Shown in pieces: positions 42,848 through 54,245 of a DNA stretch of 64,000 nt. This DNA comes from Dolomedes plantarius. Lineage: Eukaryota > Arthropoda > Arachnida > Araneae > Dolomedidae. A program made the position numbers and the translations under genes. Below the pieces are notes generated by a model, which did not search any database, was not told the DNA's origin, and saw nothing but the letters and a program-made list of their open reading frames with translations. The stretch is taken from assembly GCA_907164885.2 (NCBI GenBank), contig OU015496.1, positions 109,600,707-109,664,706 of the forward strand, given 5' to 3'. The stretch's first letter is position 1; each line of letters opens with the position of its first letter.

Positions 42848-45376
42848 ATGGAAGCTCTTCTAATTAAACAGACTAAAGTAGTTCTTTTGGCTTTGGCCGA
42901 TGATTTGGACGTTGAGGCGTCGATAGATGAGAAAAAAATAGTAATTACCCAACGAATTATGGGAGCGGAAAATTACAGCGAGCTAGTGACCAATGCATGT
43001 CTAGAAGGAATTCTAGAACAGAAGGAAAGGGTAGCGAGAGAAATTAAAGAAGAGAAAGAAAGAGAAGCGAGAGAAATTCAGGAAGGGAGGAAATTTTAAT
43101 TAGAGAAATTACGTATACAGGGTGCGGCGGAGACGAGCAGGGTAATTTCGAACGGCTCTAACACAGAGATGGCTAGGGGTCCGAGGAACAGCATAAAAGA
43201 TCTAGTCTCCAAATTTGACCCTAAGGAGGGAGACATCACTTTGTTTTTTATGATCTTTGAAAGACAGGCAAAGAAGGCTAATTTACCCGAAAACGATTTG
43301 GTTAGCCAATTGATCCCGTTATTACCGGCAGATATGGCCGAAATTATCGTGAAGGAACCAGGGGTAAAGGGCGACGACTATCCTTATATGAAAAGTCTTC
43401 TGTTAAAACGTTTTAGACTGGGCACGGGCGCTTTGAGGACGAAATTTTTGACGCATCAGCGAAAACCAGGGGCGTTGTGGTCAGATCTGGCATATGAATT
43501 AAGGGGATATCTAGAAAATTGGTTGGAGTCGGTGGAGGTGACCAATTTCGAGTCCCTTAAAGAGCTTATGGTGACCGAACAAATAAAAAAACGGGTACCG
43601 ATGGAGATAAGAGAAAAATATCTAGACGAGTGGGATGAGCTGAAAGTGGTTTCTATCTTAACAGACAAGTGTGATCGGTACGAAACCATAAGACAGGGTA
43701 CTAGGAGGCCAGAGAAAAAATTAGGGGAAAAAAAACCTTTTCCGGAGAAAAACAAAGGCCAGTCGTACGTAAAGGATAAAGCCGAAATTAAACCCGGACC
43801 AGAAATTGGAATTAAGAGGGAGGTTTCCGTTAGCTCAAATTGGCGCAAAGAGCAGGGTTTTGGGAAAAAGGCGGCGTTGACCTGTTATTTCTGTTCAAAG
43901 GCTGGACATTTCAAATATGAGTGTCCGGAGTACCAGAAAAGTATCGCCAAAGGGGAAATTGTGAACCACGTAGGGACAGAAGGGAATTTGAGCAGTTGTT
44001 TTGAGCCCTACCTGAAGAAAGCGGTTATAAATGGGGTCCCCAGGCAATACCTGAGAGACACAGGCGCAGGGGTTGATTTATGCGATCATTCTTGGGTACA
44101 AAACGAAGACCTAATAGGTGAAGTCACCTGGGTAAGACAACCCCTAGACAACGAATGTGTTTGTTTGCCTCTGGCATGGGTGTCAATTGAGGGCGAGTTC
44201 GGAAGGGTTGTGACGAAGGCCGCAATTAAGCCCGTCGGAGTAGAGCAGGGTTATTACCTGTTAGGTAACAAAACTGCGGAATTAATAGAGAAGAAATTAA
44301 ATTGTGTCCCCGTGAATGCTGTTCTCACGAGAAGTAAGACTCGGGACGAAGCTGAAGGGAGCGTGATTTCGGATATAAAGGGGAAAGTAGGAGAAAAGGA
44401 GGTTTCAGAGAACGAGGGGAAAACGGTGGGGGAAGCCAAAGAAATGGAGGTTTTCTCGGGCGAGTCCTTCCAGAAATCCCGGTTGGTGGCGATCAGCCCC
44501 GAGGGGTTTGTGAGAGCACAAGAGGCGTGTCCCTCGTTATCGAGCCTGTGGGAAAAAGCGAAGGCAGAACCGCCCGGAGAATTTCTGACGTTAAAAGGGA
44601 GACTCGTGAGGGTTACGAAGTCTAAGCAGGGAGAAGAACGAACTCAATTATGCGTCCCAGTTGATTTTCGCAGAGAGATCTTGGACTTGTGTCATAATCT
44701 CGTGTCCGGACATCTCGGCTCGATTAAAACAAAAGACAGGGTTCTGCAATGCTATTATTGGCCCAATTGTTACAAAGAAATCGAGGAGTACGTCCGATCT
44801 TGTGATGTATGTCAACGGGTGGGTAAGCATAAAGACAAACGGAAGGCGCCTTTAAAATTAGTCCCGATAATCACCGAAGTATTCTCTAAAATTAATGTGG
44901 ATGCGGTGGGGCCGTTACCAATTAGCAAGAAAAACAACCGATACTTGATTACCTCAATTTGTGTGGCATCTAAGTATCCCGATGCGATCCCGGTAGAAGA
45001 CATAAGCTCCACCTCGGTAATTGAAGCTTTGTTACAGATATTCTCCCGAACCGGTTTCCCGAAAGAGGTTCAGTGCAACCTGGGGAGGTCATTCACGAGC
45101 GAGTTAACGTCGGAATTCTTTTCCAAATTTGGAATAAGGGTCAAACATAGCAGCATCTGTCACCCTCAGTCAAATAGCGTGGAAAGGGTGCACTCTACCT
45201 TAAAAAGGGTCCTTAAGGCGTTATGTTTGGAAACGGGAAGCGGATGGGAAGCGGTGCTACCCACGGCTTTATTTTCTTTACGGTCCGTTAGTCACGAGAG
45301 CACGGGATTTAGCCCTGCTGAACTAGTACACGGTAAGAATCTGAGGGCTCCTCATTCATTAGTGTATGAAAATTAG
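42848..45376 (+). pseudogene. Gag-protease-integrase part of the Gmr1-like polyprotein
   Basis: One frame, ATG 42848, broken by TAA at 43097-43099, reopening to TAG at 45374-45376. An N-terminal charged coiled-coil-like stretch is followed (numbering from 43169) by a capsid-like region, residues about 60-175 (LLLKRFRLGTGALRTKF, WSDLAYELRGYLENWL, FESLKELMVTEQIKKRVP), which resembles the SCAN fold. Then a CCHC knuckle CYFCSKAGHFKYEC (239-252), a protease DTGA (297-300), an HHCC zinc region (H509 to C545/C548, CDVC), and the integrase core with D578 and E672. The middle acidic residue is N637 (CNLGRSF) where D is expected. Gag packages RNA, protease processes, integrase inserts cDNA. This copy is probably inactive. 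Confidence 0.9.
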
Positions 45377-45403
45377 TTAGAGCGGGAGGAGGTAGATCAG
45401 AAC

Positions 45404-45646
45404 GTGGTCGAATATGTGCTGAACTTGATGGAAAGACTGAAAACCTGTCAAGAACTGGCGGGGAAAAGTATGATAGAGAGTCAGGCGAAGCGTAAAGTGT
45501 GGTACGATAGGAACGCAGTCCTACGAAAGTTTAAAGAAGGGGACCCGGTCCTGGTGTTGGCCACGTCAAAACCAAATAAGATGGCGGTTAATTGGGTGGG
45601 ACCCGGCAGAGTGACCAGGGTTTATCCGAAACTAATTATGTGGTAG
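45404..45646 (+). pseudogene. integrase C-terminal region, after a nonsense codon
   Basis: Continues the integrase in the same frame beyond the TAG at 45374: EYVLNLMERLKTCQELAG, KRKVWYDRNA, and FKEGDPVLVLA...VNWVGPGRVTRVYP. The last part is the usual basic, beta-rich C-terminal integrase module (GD-x-V-L-V, then W-x-GP). The sense codon at 45374 was most simply TGG, judging from its neighbours. The frame ends at 45646, but similarity carries on in the -1 frame from about 45630, so either one base was lost or the two frames were linked by frameshifting. Confidence 0.8.
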
Positions 45647-47274
45647 ACGTACCGGGAAAAAGGGATAAAAACACTATATATCATGTCAACTTGCTAAAAC
45701 CATACCATCGCCGACCCGAATTTATAAATATGATCATTGATCAGGGGAGTGAGGAAGGAGTGGACGAAGTCGAAATTCCTTATCCCTCCGCGGACTCCAC
45801 CCAGCTCGACTTCTGGGAAATCGTCAGCGGAAGCGATTTAGAAAGCCGTGCGTCGGCTGATCAGATAGGCAAATTTAGAGAAATGATAGAAAAACGGGGG
45901 AGGGTTTTCTTTTCCGATCCAGGGAGGACGCATTTGACTGAAATGGACATCATTTTGGAAGATGAGACCCCGGTTAGGGCAAAACCCTACCGAATGTCTC
46001 CGCGCCAGGTCGAAATCCTGAGGGAGGAAATCCGGAGGCTGTTAGCTTTGGGGGTAATCGAAGTGGGGCAATCGGATTACACCTCACCGATGATACTGGT
46101 AGAATGTCCCGGGAAAGACCCTAGGCCCTGCGTGGACTATCGCCGTTTAAATGCCAAGACGCGTACAGAGTTTTTCCCCCTTCCAAACATCGAGGAAGTA
46201 GTTGAAAGGGTCAGCGCCTCGTCGTTAATTACCGTGATGGACTTAACGAAGGGTTATTTTCAGATACCCCTCACGAGTCGGGCGCAACGGTATGCGGCTT
46301 TTATCACCTCGTTCGGAACTTTTATTCCTCGGGTAATGATGTTTGGGCTGGTGAACGCTCCGTTCTATTTTTGTAAATTAATGGCGAGTGTTTTAACCGG
46401 TCTGGAACAATTTGCCCTGCCGTACATTGACGACATCGCAATTTTCTCCCCCAACTGGGAGACACACGTGAGAGATATTGATGTTGTGCTGAAAAGACTT
46501 GGGGAGGCGAAACTAACGGTGAAACCCACCAAGTGCAAGTTCGCCCAAGATCATGTGAAGTTTTTAGGACACGAGGTAGGCTCGGGAAGGAGGTCACCTA
46601 GTGAGGTGAAGATACGGGCAATTAAGGAATTTCCCACCCCTAGAACAAAGACCCAGTTGAGAGCGTTTTTAGGGTTGACAGGTTATTACTCGAGATACGT
46701 CCCGAATTATGCCGCCATAGCCGTCCCTCTAACGGACGCGCTAAAAGGGAAAATTAAGAGAGAAAAGATCGAGTGGACCCCCGAGAGAAATGAGGCGTAC
46801 GAAGAGTTAAAATCCCGGTTAATCACCAGTCCGATTTTGTATGCGCCGGATTTCAGTAAAGAATTTATCGTGCAAACGGATGCAAGTGCATTCGGGGCGG
46901 GAGTGGTCTTGTCCCAAAATCAGGGAGGCGAGGAGCACCCCATAGTGTTTCTGAGTAGGAAATTCTCAAAGGCGGAATGTAACTATAGCACCGTAGAACG
47001 GGAATTGGCAGCCATTGTATTCGGGCTTAAAAAGCTAAATCATTATCTAGACGGCCAAAAGTTTCGAATACAAACGGACCATAATCCTCTCGTTTTTCTG
47101 AGGAAAATGATGGGAACAAACGCCAGGCTGACCCGTTGGGCTTTGTGCCTACAACAATATAACTTTGAGATAGAACACAAAGCCGGAAAGTTGAATGGAA
47201 ACGCGGATGGTTTGAGTAGGACAGAGGGTCTAGATGAAGAAGGGCACCTCGAGCCGTCTCTAGAAAACATGTAA
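45592..47274 (+). pseudogene. reverse transcriptase and RNase H part of the Gmr1-like polyprotein
   Basis: True similarity starts near 45633 (NYVVDVPGKR, then IYHVNLLKPYH, the integrase-to-RT joint). The RT domain covers residues about 130-330: CVDYRRLNAKT, ITVMDLTKGYFQIPL, FGLVNAPFYFCKLM, catalytic YIDD (278-281), and VKFLGHEVGS. RNase H follows: QTDASAFGAGVV with D430, then ELAAIVFGLKKL and QTDHNPLVFL. The frame ends at LNGNADGLSRTEG and a stop at 47272-47274. This portion is open throughout, so the lesions are concentrated upstream. As part of a polyprotein it would copy RNA into cDNA; on its own it has no start codon of established use. Confidence 0.9.
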
Positions 47275-47674
47275 TGGTCGAGGGCGTACTTATCTTTTAT
47301 GCAAATGTATGTTTCTGTGTTATGTATATGATTTGTGCAAAATTTATTTATGTTTTTTGTTTTTGTGTATGTATCCATATGCCCTGTGTCATGATTGTAT
47401 GTGTATAGATTCAGTGTGAATCTTATGTGGTTTTGCGGGAACAAAACGATGTCCTGCATTCCGGTCGAAAAAAAAAATGAAAAGAAACCCACGGCAGTTT
47501 GTCCTAACCTGAATACTGTGTCCCAGACGCGTAGCTCTTCAAACAGGCGGGTATAATTGCTAAGATTAACGACCAGAGAAGTCGACAATATAGATACCTC
47601 TCTAGAAGTGTGTTTCAGCTGGACGCATCTAAGGGACTAACTTCTGAACTTTTTGAAGTATAAAAAAGTTTTTT

Positions 47675-47687
47675 AGGGGGGGAAAGC
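47675..47687 (+). other. polypurine tract
   Basis: AGGGGGGGAAAGC immediately precedes the 3' LTR, as expected for plus-strand priming. The sequence 47275-47674 between the pol stop and this tract is non-coding. Confidence 0.85.
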
Positions 47688-48246
47688 TGTAATAGCGTGG
47701 GAATAACGCTTACGAAAATGTGCCAGAAGTGAATCTGGTGAAGAAAGGGTTTTGTCCCCCAAACGGTGTGTGGGGGACGAAAAGACAATTTTCAGGTGAG
47801 TCCCTTTTTGGCGCGAACAGGTTTGACGTCACCAGGGACGAGTTTCAGGGGAGAAACGAGGTCTATATAAAGGACTGCATGCCCTCGACGGGGGCTGGTT
47901 GCTGGGAGATTCTGCGAGGCGTTGGACGCCGGATTTTCAGCGGACTGAAGTGATCTCGTCAGCGGGCCACGTGCTTCGACAGGACCGTCGAAGCGTGAGC
48001 GTTATTTTCGGCTGTGCGCCGTGTAAAACGAAAGGCAGTTTGCCTTGGCTTATGTGAATTTTTATGTACAGTGCATTTTAATGTGAACCTTTCCAGAAAA
48101 GAATAAAGTGTTTGAAACACTGAACTCCGCTTCTCGAGTCAGTTTCTTGGGTTGTGGAGATAGTCACGGCCAGTCAAAGCCGGGACAGTTAGCAGGTGAT
48201 CGCCCGGGGCACAGCAGTGAAGCTTCTTCGCCTTGGAGCCATCACA
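47688..48246 (+). repeat. 3' LTR
   Basis: 559 bases, TGTAATAGCG to GCCATCACA. Differences from the 5' LTR include a CCC to TAA change near 48078-48080 and single changes near 47887, 47942, 48223 and 48236. Confidence 0.95.
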
Positions 48247-50271
48247 GTATCAATGTTATATTCTTTTGTTCTTTCCAGAATTTGCCTAATTGAGTGTATT
48301 TGATCTGTTGTTGTTTTTCCTATTTGGAAACCACATTGGTAGTTGCCAATAACATTGGAGGTGTATGAAAGCAATCACTTGTAAAGAATGGTGGAGAAGA
48401 TTTTATATGCTGTATTCAATAGGGTGATTCCCCTGAAATTACAACATTCCAGCTTGTCTCTTTTTTTATAAATAGGAAAGATAGACCCTTCTTCCCACTC
48501 AGTGGGCATTCGTTCCTGTGTCCAGATAGAACAAATAAGTTTATGGATTGCTTTATTTAGTTTGGTTTCATTGATGTTTATGAGCTCAGCTTTAATACCA
48601 TCTGGTCCAGCAGATTTATTATGATTTAGTTTCTTGATTGCCAGCTCAATATCACGAAGAGTTAATGGGTTATGCTCTATTCCCTCACTTTCATCACTTA
48701 AGGTAGACCATACATTATGTGTAACTATTTCTTCTTCATTATCTCTACCCTTAAGAAGAGTTTTAAAATGTTCACGCCATCTAATCAGAACCTCTTCCAT
48801 ATCTCTTGAAATTTCTCGATTTTCCCTTTTGCAGGCTATGGTTCTAGGATTGAAGTCCGCTCTTACGCTATTTACCAGTTGGTAAAACTTTCTAGCTTCT
48901 TTTTGTATCTTAAGACTTTCAATATTTAGGTAGAGCTCATCTAGGTATAATCGTTTTTTCTTCCTATGTGTCCTTTTTTCTTCCCTTCTTAGATATTTAT
49001 ACCTTTCCTCTGAATCTGGTGTAATGTTTCTGTATCATCAGTTTATATGCCTCATTCTTCCTTTCCGTTATCAGACGGCATTCTTCATCAAACCATTGGT
49101 TTCCTCTCTTCGCTTGGCACTCTGGTATTGTTTTCTCAGCAGCTTCATTGATGAGTTGTTTTAGATTATGCCAAGCATTTTCTATAAGCAGGGTTTCCTC
49201 ATTAGATATGATTTTGTCAAGTAGCTCTTTTTTATACTTTCTACATATCTTAGCTCTCTTCAAATGTTCAATATCAATTCCTTTAGAGCTTTGTTCTCTC
49301 TATTTATAGAAAGATCTATTGATCTTATGACGAAGTTTTGAAATGATCAAAAAATTATCCGAGTCCATTCGCTCCTTGGAATGTGTGCACATCTGATAGA
49401 CTACTTCTGTGTCTTACATCTATTAATATGTGGTCTATTTGGTTTAGAGTTCTTCCATCAGGAGATCTCCAAGTAGCTTTGTGGATGTTCTTATGCTTAA
49501 ATTTTGTACTTCCAATCACCATATTGTTCGAGGTGGCAAAGTCCACAAGTCTAAGGCCATTATTACTAAACTCATCATGCAGACTGTGGGTTCCTATGAA
49601 CATGCTCTCTTGTTTGCTAATTTTTGCATTAAAGTCACCCATTACAAGCCTTATATCGCTTGGGCGACATCCAGCATAGGTCTTGTCAAGACAATCATAG
49701 AATTCATCCTTGTCCTCACCACTCGTCCTCAGTGGGAGCATGAGCACATATAATTGAAATATTTTGTGTCCTACCTTTAATGCATAATTTACAAATCCTT
49801 TCATTCACTGGTTTGAATTCAATAACTTTGTCTCTAATTCTTTTATCAACAATAAAACCAGAACCGAACTGGTGTATCCTGTCATGGCAGCTATAATAGA
49901 CACTGTAGTTTCGCTTATCTATCACTCCCTCACCAGTCCATCTCATTTCCTGTACTGCCAGAACATCTATTTTATATTCCATGAAAACATCAGAAAGTTT
50001 TTTCAATGCTACACTTCTGTATAGCATCCGTATATTCCATGTCCCAAATTTCAAGTCCGATTTCATGCCAGGTCGTCGGGAATGAGTCAGTCCGGAAAAT
50101 TCTTTTTGAGATTTCTGAATTGAGGAATTTTTACAAGGCAGGGTGATTGGCCCTGCGCTCAACCCCCAACCTGGAGGATCAGTCCCCTGATATAATCCCC
50201 AAGGGCAGGGTGCCCAGCTGTACCCCCGTACACTGGGTACCCATTTTAGTTGCCTCTTATGACATGCATGA
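48247..50271 (-). mobile_element. RTE-like LINE, 5' part
   Basis: Read on the minus strand: an endonuclease domain with LKFGTWNIRMLYRSVALKKL and DVLAVQEMRWTGEG, then VMGDFNAKISKQE and NQIDHILID, then a linker, then reverse transcriptase (KKLNHNKSAGPDGIKAELI, YQCGFQIGKTTTDQIHSI) up to the breakpoint at KEYNIDT. Frame changes near 49735, 49355, 49000 and 48375 show it is dead. An upstream non-coding segment with GGGTTGAGCGCAGGGC reaches about 50271. With the 3' part the LINE totals about 3.1 kb, a normal RTE length, so it was probably full-length at insertion. Confidence 0.88.
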
Positions 50272-50744
50272 AATGCAAGAAATTATATGTGCAATACAAA
50301 ATACAACAAAAAACTGTTAATATTTAATTGACATATTTTGTCTATTAAACCACTGATGTTTTAAGAAAGTCACAAAAAAAAAGCAGCAATTGCTGAAAGT
50401 TGAACTTATATCATGGAATATGTTTAGATATACCAGTGGCAATCAGAAAAACTTCAGGATGGAGTATTTTGTCCAGATGGTTTTTTAGGGGATTTTAATA
50501 AAATTATAAATATAAAGTTTTTCTGTGTATATGATTTCATTTCTTTAAAAAAAATTCTAACATGCAAGAATATTAAAAGGAAACTGCTTCAATTATTATT
50601 ATTATTATTTATTTTTTTTGGTAATGTCTAAAAAGGAGACAAATGCAAAGAACAACAGATTATATTTTCTTTTTAAAATGAAAGTATATTGATAAGAAAA
50701 AGTGTTACTCTATTTTCTAGAATTGAGTACAATTGTAGAATGAA

Positions 50745-51260
50745 TACAGTGTAACATCCTGAGAACCCCATCTCTCTTCTGAGCTTTTACTTAGAGAAGT
50801 TGTAACTTGCTACCCCTTGGACATAACTGCAATCCTAACCCTAGAGACCAGGCAGATATGAAGAATTGGAGCCTCAAACTGATCCTCAGAGAGTGAGGCA
50901 GAGGTAGTGTGTGTGAACAAACCCCACTGTCTTTTTTATTTTTTTTTTTTCTAAGGTCAACTCAGAAATTTTTCTGAGGGCAACTGTGTAAACTGATCAA
51001 GCTGTTCAAGGTAGATTCAGAGGCAATCCAAAAGAGAGTGGAATCTATTGGTTACTAAGAATTGAAGACAATCTGATTGAGAGTGGAAGCTAGCAGTTAT
51101 TAAGAATCAAAGGCAATCCATTTGAGAGTAGAAGCTCCCAGTTCAGAAAATAATAGTTACCTTTCTGTTGTACTTAAATTTCTATGTTAATAGTTTTGCA
51201 TCACACCTTTACATAAGATTTAATGAGTAAAAAACACTGTATAAATATTAATGGTGTCTC
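50745..51260. mobile_element. insertion, possibly a solo LTR
   Basis: This stretch (TGTAACATCCTGAGAACCCC onward) is missing from the paralogous sequence near 63720-63790, so it inserted after the duplication. It resembles 26950-27320 in part. LTR identity is inferred; I could not fix a target duplication. It contains the short tandem repeat below. Confidence 0.4.
51022..51145. repeat. about 45-base tandem repeat, roughly three copies
   Basis: Units share AGGCAATC or AGACAATC, then GAGAGTGGAA and a TTACTAAGAAT-like end. Confidence 0.65.
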
Positions 51261-51356
51261 ATGTTTGTAATGGACTGGAGAACAATTCAAGCTCTTTTCT
51301 ATTATTTTAAGGATAGAAAAAAATAATTGTGGGTAAATAGTTGAATTAATACTTAC

Positions 51357-51490
51357 TTTAAATAAAAGTCAATAATACTGTCATTTAGCATCTTTCCATC
51401 AGCTAGGCAAGCAATATCTTCATCATTTATAGGAACGCTTCCAATAGCAGGATGAACTACACTATTAGAAGCTGACATTGGATGTGAGTT
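51357..51490 (-). CDS. SENP6/7-like protease, start of the catalytic domain
   Basis: A 134-base exon encoding NSHPMSASNSVVHPAIGSVP and INDEDIACLADGKMLNDSII, then DFYL. The order (T/N)-x-ED-x-x-x-L-x-x-G-x-(F/M)LND-x-IIDFYL is the first conserved block of Ulp1-family proteases, which begins the SUMO-binding groove. Acceptor TTTTATAG, donor GTAAGT. Starts in phase 0 and leaves two bases for the exon at 39677. A diverged copy of this exon, same length, is at 63860. Confidence 0.93.
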
Positions 51491-52473
51491 CTATAAAATA
51501 AAGTCATTATAACACAGGTAAGTATTGCTATTATGAAGAAAGTAGTAAAATTTGAAGGGAAATTAATTTAGAAATACTTCTAAACCTTTAATTATTTTAT
51601 AAAAATAAATAATTTCTATGATATTCTAAAATTATGTATAAATTTAGAATATTAACTATATTTCCAAATACAAGACATTAATGCTAATTATATCCCTTTC
51701 CCACATTTTATCTCAACAACCACAAATAGTTTTAAAAAGCAACTATGCGTAATGTAAAGCAACAACAAAAACAAAAACTTTTCTGTAAATTTTCCAGATT
51801 AAAAGTTATTTTTATGAATTTTTCAAAACTATTGTTATCTTATTTTTATGTCATTTCAAAATACTCAGCTTCCTACAGATTTTTTATTTATTTTTTCTGT
51901 ATAGCCTTACTAGTCTAAATAACAAAAGAGGGATAGAAGCGGTTTAATCAAATTCTGGGTGATTATAGGCATTGTTAAATTTACTTCAAGGATGTGATAA
52001 ATACAATCACTGAAATTGACATACCCTTAGAGTTTTAAGTGTTCAGTAGTTCTAATATAGAAAGTACATTGATAACAAGAGATCAGAGAGTTAAAAATAT
52101 TAAAGTCAAAACCACAGATACAATCTTTTAAAGACTTAGTTAATCTCTCCATATCTACCCCTCCCCCTTGTGATGATACATTAGCCATCTACAGCATCAG
52201 TCTAACCTAAATGATAGTATTAGCATAACAGGCTGGTTTCTTTTAGGCTAAATTATAAGCCCTGTCTCATACATTAGAAAATATTCATACAGTCTTTAGA
52301 TCAAACTGTAACTACATCATTTAATATCTGAGGCAAAGGCTACCACTCTAGACTACCCATGATACCATAATGGTATTTTAATGTATGCTTGAGGTTGGTA
52401 TTTCACTAGCATATTCTCGCATAGCTGTGTATTTACAAATCAGCAACAAAACTTTGATCAATGGAATACTAGT
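51491..52473 (-). other. intron sequence
   Basis: AT-rich, no element recognised. Confidence 0.6.
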
Positions 52474-52481
52474 GAAGGACA

Positions 52482-52658
52482 CAGTGGCGTAGCCAGGAGG
52501 GGGTGGGGGGGCAAAGGGGTCTATCATGCCCCAGGCACCACTCGCAGAGGGGTGCCAAATGGTCTATCTTTTAACTAATTCTATATATTATATTACTATA
52601 TGTTTTTCAAGGGGCGATAAAAAGGTATCATGCCCCGGGCACCAGTTATACGTCACTG
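52482..52658. mobile_element. hAT MITE, CAGTGATGTAG family, copy 2
   Basis: 177 bases, ends CAGTGGCGTAGCCAGG and the reverse complement of GTTATACGTCACTG, with the exact 8-base duplication GAAGGACA (52474-52481, 52659-52666). Inverted relative to the copy at 34799. Confidence 0.92.
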
Positions 52659-52760
52659 GAAGGACATATCAGCAAACAAAGTTTTATAGTTCTCAAATTA
52701 CATTAAATTTTTTCCCCATTTCCCCCCCCCCAAAAAAAAAGGTATACATATTTAACATAC

Positions 52761-52873
52761 ATGGTCCTCAACTAGCCGTTCATGTTCCTCAGCAGGGTGT
52801 TGATGCTCCTCATTTGCAACTTCTTCCATAACTTCATCCTGCTTTGCTGTCAGGTAACTTCTCTTAACTTCTT
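52761..52873 (-). CDS. SENP-like gene, acidic exon upstream of the protease domain
   Basis: A 113-base exon encoding EVKRSYLTAKQDEVMEEVAN and EEHQHPAEEHERLVEDH. Acceptor AATTTTAG, donor GTATGT. Two leading bases complete a glutamate codon from the exon at 55355, and it ends in phase 0, fitting the exon at 51490. Low complexity, so membership rests on phase and splice sites. A decayed duplicate lies at 53092-53162. Confidence 0.75.
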
Positions 52874-53091
52874 CTAAAATTATATATTGAAAAGAAAGAA
52901 AAACTTGAAAATTAAATTTGAAAAAAAGAATTGAAATTTTTAGCACATATTATGAAAATGAATATTTTAAGAATTAATTAAAAGGTTTTGGGGAAGCCCA
53001 ATTTCATAATTCTCAAGCTTTTTTTTATGTGTGTGTGTGTGTGTGAATGTATATGTGTTATACACAGAAAGTGTATATATATTTAACATAC

Positions 53092-53162
53092 AGGTTCCTC
53101 AATTGCAAATTCTTCAATAACTTCATTCCCCTCTGTTATAAAGTAACTTTCCTTAATTTCAG
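53092..53162 (-). pseudogene. decayed duplicate of the acidic SENP exon
   Basis: Encodes EIKESYFITEGNEVIEEFAI followed by EEP and the same GTATGT donor, clearly related to the exon at 52761 (EVKRSYLTAKQDEVMEEVAN). It lacks the second half of that exon, and the acceptor AG has become CTG, so it is probably not spliced. Confidence 0.7.
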
Positions 53163-54245
53163 CTTATGAAAATAAATATATCTTGCAAAGAAAAATATAC
53201 TTTATTAAAAAAAGTAAATAGTAGTTATTGGATAAATAACAAAAATAAATAATTTTGGAATGAAAAATTTGTCTTCATGTTGTAGGGTAGATTATTCCAG
53301 CTAATAATTATCAACTTATTTATTGGTGCAAACTTTGCAAGGTATATTGGCAAAACATGATAGTGTTTCAGTTTTTTAATCTTAATTTCCTTCATTTACT
53401 TTACTGCAATTACTACTCTTCTGCAGTTGAAGTTTTCTGCCACATTTATGCTATAAATGAGGTAGAAATCAAGGTGATGATACAGAAACATGTAAAACTA
53501 TTTTCTAAAAACAAAGATACTATAAAGTGATACAAATATTTAACCAAGCTTCAAATTAAAGAAGGTTGCTTGATTATGTTTCAATTCTCTTTCAAAAATT
53601 GGATACAAACAAGTAAAAAATTCAGAAATCAATATGCCATTATACAAGCAAATATGCCAAACAAATCAGCTCAGCATTTTTTCAGCTCCTTATATGAACT
53701 GAACATATATACAACTACTATACAACTACATAAAAAAGACAAAAAAATTTAATGAAAAAACTTCTGAAATCATCCTTTTACATTCAGCAGACAGAAGTGA
53801 AGATTTAAAATGTCTCTCCCTCTCACTCACAAAAACAAAAAAGAACAAACAAACAAACAAACTACTGCAGGAGTATTTATGCTAAATTCAGAATAATCAA
53901 TCCAAATCAATAGTAAGTCAATGAGCTTGGGAACTTGTCAAGGATTTAATCAGCACCTTGGAATGCAAAGGACAGGTAGCTATATCAAACTCTAAGTGAA
54001 ATTAAATTTCATTTTTGGTTGATGCTCAGAAACATATATTATTTCAATAATATTTTTTTTCCCTAAGAATGTAATTGAAAAAAACTTATTACAGTATAAA
54101 CTTGTATACATCTCTGCATTTGAAATTTACCAATCTAAAAGTAAAATTTTACTCCATAATAGAGATATTTTATAAAAACTGAGAGAATACAGTAACTTTA
54201 ATAAAATATTGAAAAAATAAGGGTCCAACAAAAATTCAGCAGTAC

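Larger units (their letters stand above)
41328..48246 (+). mobile_element. Gmr1-like Ty3/Gypsy LTR retrotransposon, full-length, mutated
   Basis: 6919 bases bounded by two 559-base LTRs that differ at about 7 positions (roughly 98.7% identical), with the 4-base duplication GTAT on both sides (41324-41327, 48247-48250). It sits antiparallel inside an RTE-like LINE, at a point in the reverse transcriptase ORF. Coding order: Gag, zinc knuckle, protease, integrase, reverse transcriptase, RNase H. Integrase precedes reverse transcriptase, unlike ordinary Gypsy elements. I see no envelope-like frame between 47275 and the polypurine tract. Several stops and a frame change mean this copy does not encode an intact polyprotein. 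Confidence 0.93.

Noticed and set aside
43456..43848. antisense frame within the LTR element
   Set aside because: Shadow of the Gag frame; no motif of its own.
47043..47588. antisense frame near the end of the LTR element, possible envelope
   Set aside because: Opposite strand to the element and no membrane-protein features; the element has no envelope-like gene.
48108..48293. frame across the 3' LTR boundary
   Set aside because: Runs from LTR into the LINE antisense; an artefact of the insertion.
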